DNA of 45,188 nt. Source: JAGTVG01 sp964389805. GTDB taxonomy: Bacteria > Bacteroidota > Bacteroidia > Cytophagales > Cyclobacteriaceae. The first letter of the stretch is position 1; each line of letters begins with the position of its first letter. The notes below the pieces were generated by a model. The model saw only the letters and a list, made by a program, of their open reading frames with translations. It was not told the origin of the DNA and searched no databases. The translations under genes were made by a program, and so were the position numbers. Shown here in pieces: positions 43,283 through 45,188 of this stretch. The stretch spans positions 1 through 45,188 of the forward strand of contig CAYMFU010000220.1 in assembly GCA_964389805.1 (NCBI GenBank), in the 5' to 3' direction.

Positions 43283-44372
43283 CCTTTGCTTTTTGGAATG
43301 ATTTGTTCATAATCTCCCTCTGTCGACGAATTGAGTTTTCATGGATCCTTTTAAATATTTCATCCATAAAATCTACATCCAGCCCCAGTTGTTTAGCCCA
43401 ACTCATGCGGCTTTCTGAAATTTCCTTCCATCTGTTCTTTTGAAAAACAGTTACATTGTTGTCTCTCTTGTAATAACCGATCTTGTCTACAATGTTCATT
43501 CTAGTCGCGATCATTTCATAAAGATCCTGGTCAACCTGGTCGATTTCATCCCGAAGCTCTTCAAGATGAGAAAGAAAATCCTTATTCTTAGAAGTCGGAT
43601 TTCTAAAGGTAACGGTTTCAAGGATCTCTCCTAATTGTATAGGAGTAACCTGTTGCCTGGCATCACTCCATGCATTTGCAGGATCGCGGTGAGTCTCGAT
43701 CATTAAACCATCGTAATCAAGGTCTGTAGCTTTCTGGGATATCTCAAGTATCATCTCTCTGTCACCCGCTATGTGGCTTGGATCACAGATCAGGGGAATC
43801 TCCGTAAAGGTTTTTTTCAATTCAATGGGGATGGTCCATTGTGGCGTATTCCTGAACCTGGTTTTCTGTATGGAAGAGAACCCTCTATGTATGGCACCGA
43901 TCTTTGTTACGCCGGCCTGGTGAAACCTTTCTATGGCCCCAATCCATAAAGATAGTTCAGGATTGATTGGATTTTTTATAAATACAGGCACATCAACTCC
44001 CTTGAGCGCATTGGCTATTTCCTGGACAGTAAAAGGATTTACTGTTGACCGGGCACCGATCCATAGTATGTCAACACCATGGTATAATGATTCTTCCACA
44101 TGATGTGGATTAGCTACCTCCACTGCAAATTGAACATCGATTTCGTCTTTGATATCGCGGATCCATTTTAAAGCATTCACACCAATACCTTCGAAATTAT
44201 TCGGTCGTGTTCTCGGTTTCCAGACGCCCGCTCTTATAATATTAATTCCCAGATCGTGGATAGCCAGAGAAGTCTCTCTCAATTGTTCCGGCGTTTCCGC
44301 ACTGCAAGGCCCCGCCATGATCAAAGGTCTCTTCCACGGTCCTCCCCAACTTTTCAATCCTTTAATTTCCAT
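43272..44372 (-). CDS. Bifunctional DAHP synthase (type I beta) / chorismate mutase
   Basis: 366 residues. Residues 1 to about 260 are a KdsA-like DAHP synthase: IMAGPCSAETPEQL, RAGVWKPRTRPNNFEG, GARSTVNP, FIKNPINPE, IHRGFSS and CDPSHIAGDR. From about 265 an AroQ-type chorismate mutase follows (HLEELRDEIDQVDQDLYEMIATRMNIVDKIGYYK). Such fusions with the mutase at the C-terminus occur in Bacteroidota; the mutase part often serves as the feedback switch. It starts the aro cluster and is divergent from the proline dehydrogenase gene. Confidence 0.93.
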   Translation of the reverse strand: MEIKGLKSWGGPWKRPLIMAGPCSAETPEQLRETSLAIHDLGINIIRAGVWKPRTRPNNFEGIGVNALKWIRDIKDEIDVQFAVEVANPHHVEESLYHGVDILWIGARSTVNPFTVQEIANALKGVDVPVFIKNPINPELSLWIGAIERFHQAGVTKIGAIHRGFSSIQKTRFRNTPQWTIPIELKKTFTEIPLICDPSHIAGDREMILEISQKATDLDYDGLMIETHRDPANAWSDARQQVTPIQLGEILETVTFRNPTSKNKDFLSHLEELRDEIDQVDQDLYEMIATRMNIVDKIGYYKRDNNVTVFQKNRWKEISESRMSWAKQLGLDVDFMDEIFKRIHENSIRRQREIMNKSFQKAKDAS

Positions 44373-44455
44373 CTATTTTTATTTAAATATTGCTAAAATC
44401 TTGTTTCTTTGCTATGATTGTGATCCCTAGTTATTAACCTGTTATATTTTTTAAA

Positions 44456-45188
44456 ATGATCAACAATAATGATATTTCTTTTGATGATACTTTAGTAGCA
44501 TTTTCTTCTAAAACAGACAAAGATCTCAAAAGAAGCTACGCTCTTTTTGCCGTTATGGACAAGAATCTAATTGTAAAATTAGGTACATTTTTCGTAAATG
44601 CAGCACTCAAATTTAAATTACCAGTAAAAAACCTGATTAAAAGCAACTTATTTAATCATTTCTGTGGTGGGGAATCTATCCCGGACAGCGAAACGACGGT
44701 TATGGAATTGGCTGAATACAACATAGGTACGATATTGGATTATGCTGTGGAAGGAGAAAATACAGAATTGGCTTTCGACCATACCGCAGAAGAGATTATA
44801 CGAACGATCACCCGGGCGAAAGATGATCCAAATATTCCTTTCTGTGTTTTTAAACCCACAGGGATGGCTTCTATCGACCTTCTCGAAAAAGTACAATTAG
44901 GTGAAGCATTAAGTGCTTCAGAGCAGGTTAAATTCGAAAATATACGAAAGCGCTGGGATAGGGTATGTGGTGAATCTTATAAAAATGGAGTTAATATATT
45001 TATCGACAGCGAGGACAGTTATATTCAGGATCCGATCGACGAGCTCACGTACGAATTGATGGAGAAGTATAACAAGGAAAACACGATTGTGTGGAATACC
45101 TATCAACTATATAGGGTGGGGATGATGGATAATCTTGAGGAAGCTCTTAAACGGGCCAAGGAGAGAAAGTATTTTTTCGGAGCAAAAC
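44456..45188 (+). CDS. Proline dehydrogenase (partial, cut by the window end)
   Basis: The first 244 codons of a monofunctional FAD-dependent proline dehydrogenase. The frame is open to the last base. MELAEYNIGTILDYAVEG, CVFKPTGM and NIFIDSEDSYIQDPIDELTYELM are conserved family segments, and NTYQLYR contributes to the FAD site. It oxidises proline to pyrroline-5-carboxylate in proline use. The remaining third, with the substrate-binding C-terminal arginines, lies beyond the window. Confidence 0.9.
   Translation, partial: MINNNDISFDDTLVAFSSKTDKDLKRSYALFAVMDKNLIVKLGTFFVNAALKFKLPVKNLIKSNLFNHFCGGESIPDSETTVMELAEYNIGTILDYAVEGENTELAFDHTAEEIIRTITRAKDDPNIPFCVFKPTGMASIDLLEKVQLGEALSASEQVKFENIRKRWDRVCGESYKNGVNIFIDSEDSYIQDPIDELTYELMEKYNKENTIVWNTYQLYRVGMMDNLEEALKRAKERKYFFGAK

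Noticed and set aside
1..45188. CRISPR arrays, cas genes, phage structural genes, toxin-antitoxin pairs, rRNA
   Set aside because: None seen on either strand; no regular spacer repeats and no matching proteins.

Overview
The window looks like a chromosome segment of a member of the Bacteroidota, probably Cytophagales-like. It has a protein with a type IX secretion C-terminal sorting domain. Two promoter pairs match the phylum's -33 TTTG / -7 TAnnTTTG pattern, and the tRNA has a perfect -7 box. The tRNA gene does not encode CCA. Most genes are AT-rich and carry Bacteroidota-style lipoproteins and outer-membrane barrels. All functional calls rest on reading motifs in the sequence; no database search was possible.

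Left part (1-10.6 kb): an Old Yellow Enzyme family reductase, then about 850 bp of mostly non-coding DNA with a decayed lipoprotein start and two terminator-like hairpins. Next comes a tight seven-gene co-directional cluster (2282-10556). It encodes a diacylglycerol-kinase-fold lipid kinase, a fusion of an ICMT/PEMT-like methyltransferase with a BtaA-like (DUF3419) 3-amino-3-carboxypropyl transferase, a GNAT-like protein, a divergent DapDC-family PLP decarboxylase, a class II aldolase/adducin-like protein with an extra N-terminal domain, and a LolD/FtsX-type ABC pair. Together these suggest a pathway that makes, tailors and moves an unusual amino- or betaine-type lipid. This is the strongest candidate for an undescribed system.

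Middle part (10.6-25.5 kb): an accessory, rearranged region. An IorB/XDH-type molybdenum-cofactor subunit is preceded by only the last 20 codons of its [2Fe-2S] partner. That remnant stops where a dispersed repeat begins. The same repeat occurs again near 24.8 kb. A 59-bp perfect direct repeat (13044-13102 and 25247-25305), whose end copies the 3' end of the nearby tRNA-Arg(ACG) gene, brackets about 12 kb. This looks like an island joined to a tRNA locus. Inside are an IS3 orfA remnant, a cystathionine-lyase-type C-terminal remnant, two paralogous adenylate cyclase/TolB-like/TPR proteins, an M23-like lipoprotein, a secreted cyclase-family hydrolase, an S9 peptidase and a small membrane protein. 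One cyclase is a chimera with a GC-rich C-terminal two-thirds.

Right part (25.6-45.2 kb): ordinary housekeeping. It holds an outer-membrane protein, a PAP2-like membrane protein, RpoN (sigma-54), AsnS, a tiny T9SS-sorted protein, the NAD(P)HX repair enzyme, LeuA, a serpin lipoprotein, isocitrate dehydrogenase, another barrel protein, PanB, a PyrR-like phosphoribosyltransferase, an Lrp/AsnC regulator, an M42 aminopeptidase, AroA, a small YtxH-like protein, AroB, a DAHP synthase/chorismate mutase fusion, and the start of proline dehydrogenase, which is cut by the window end.
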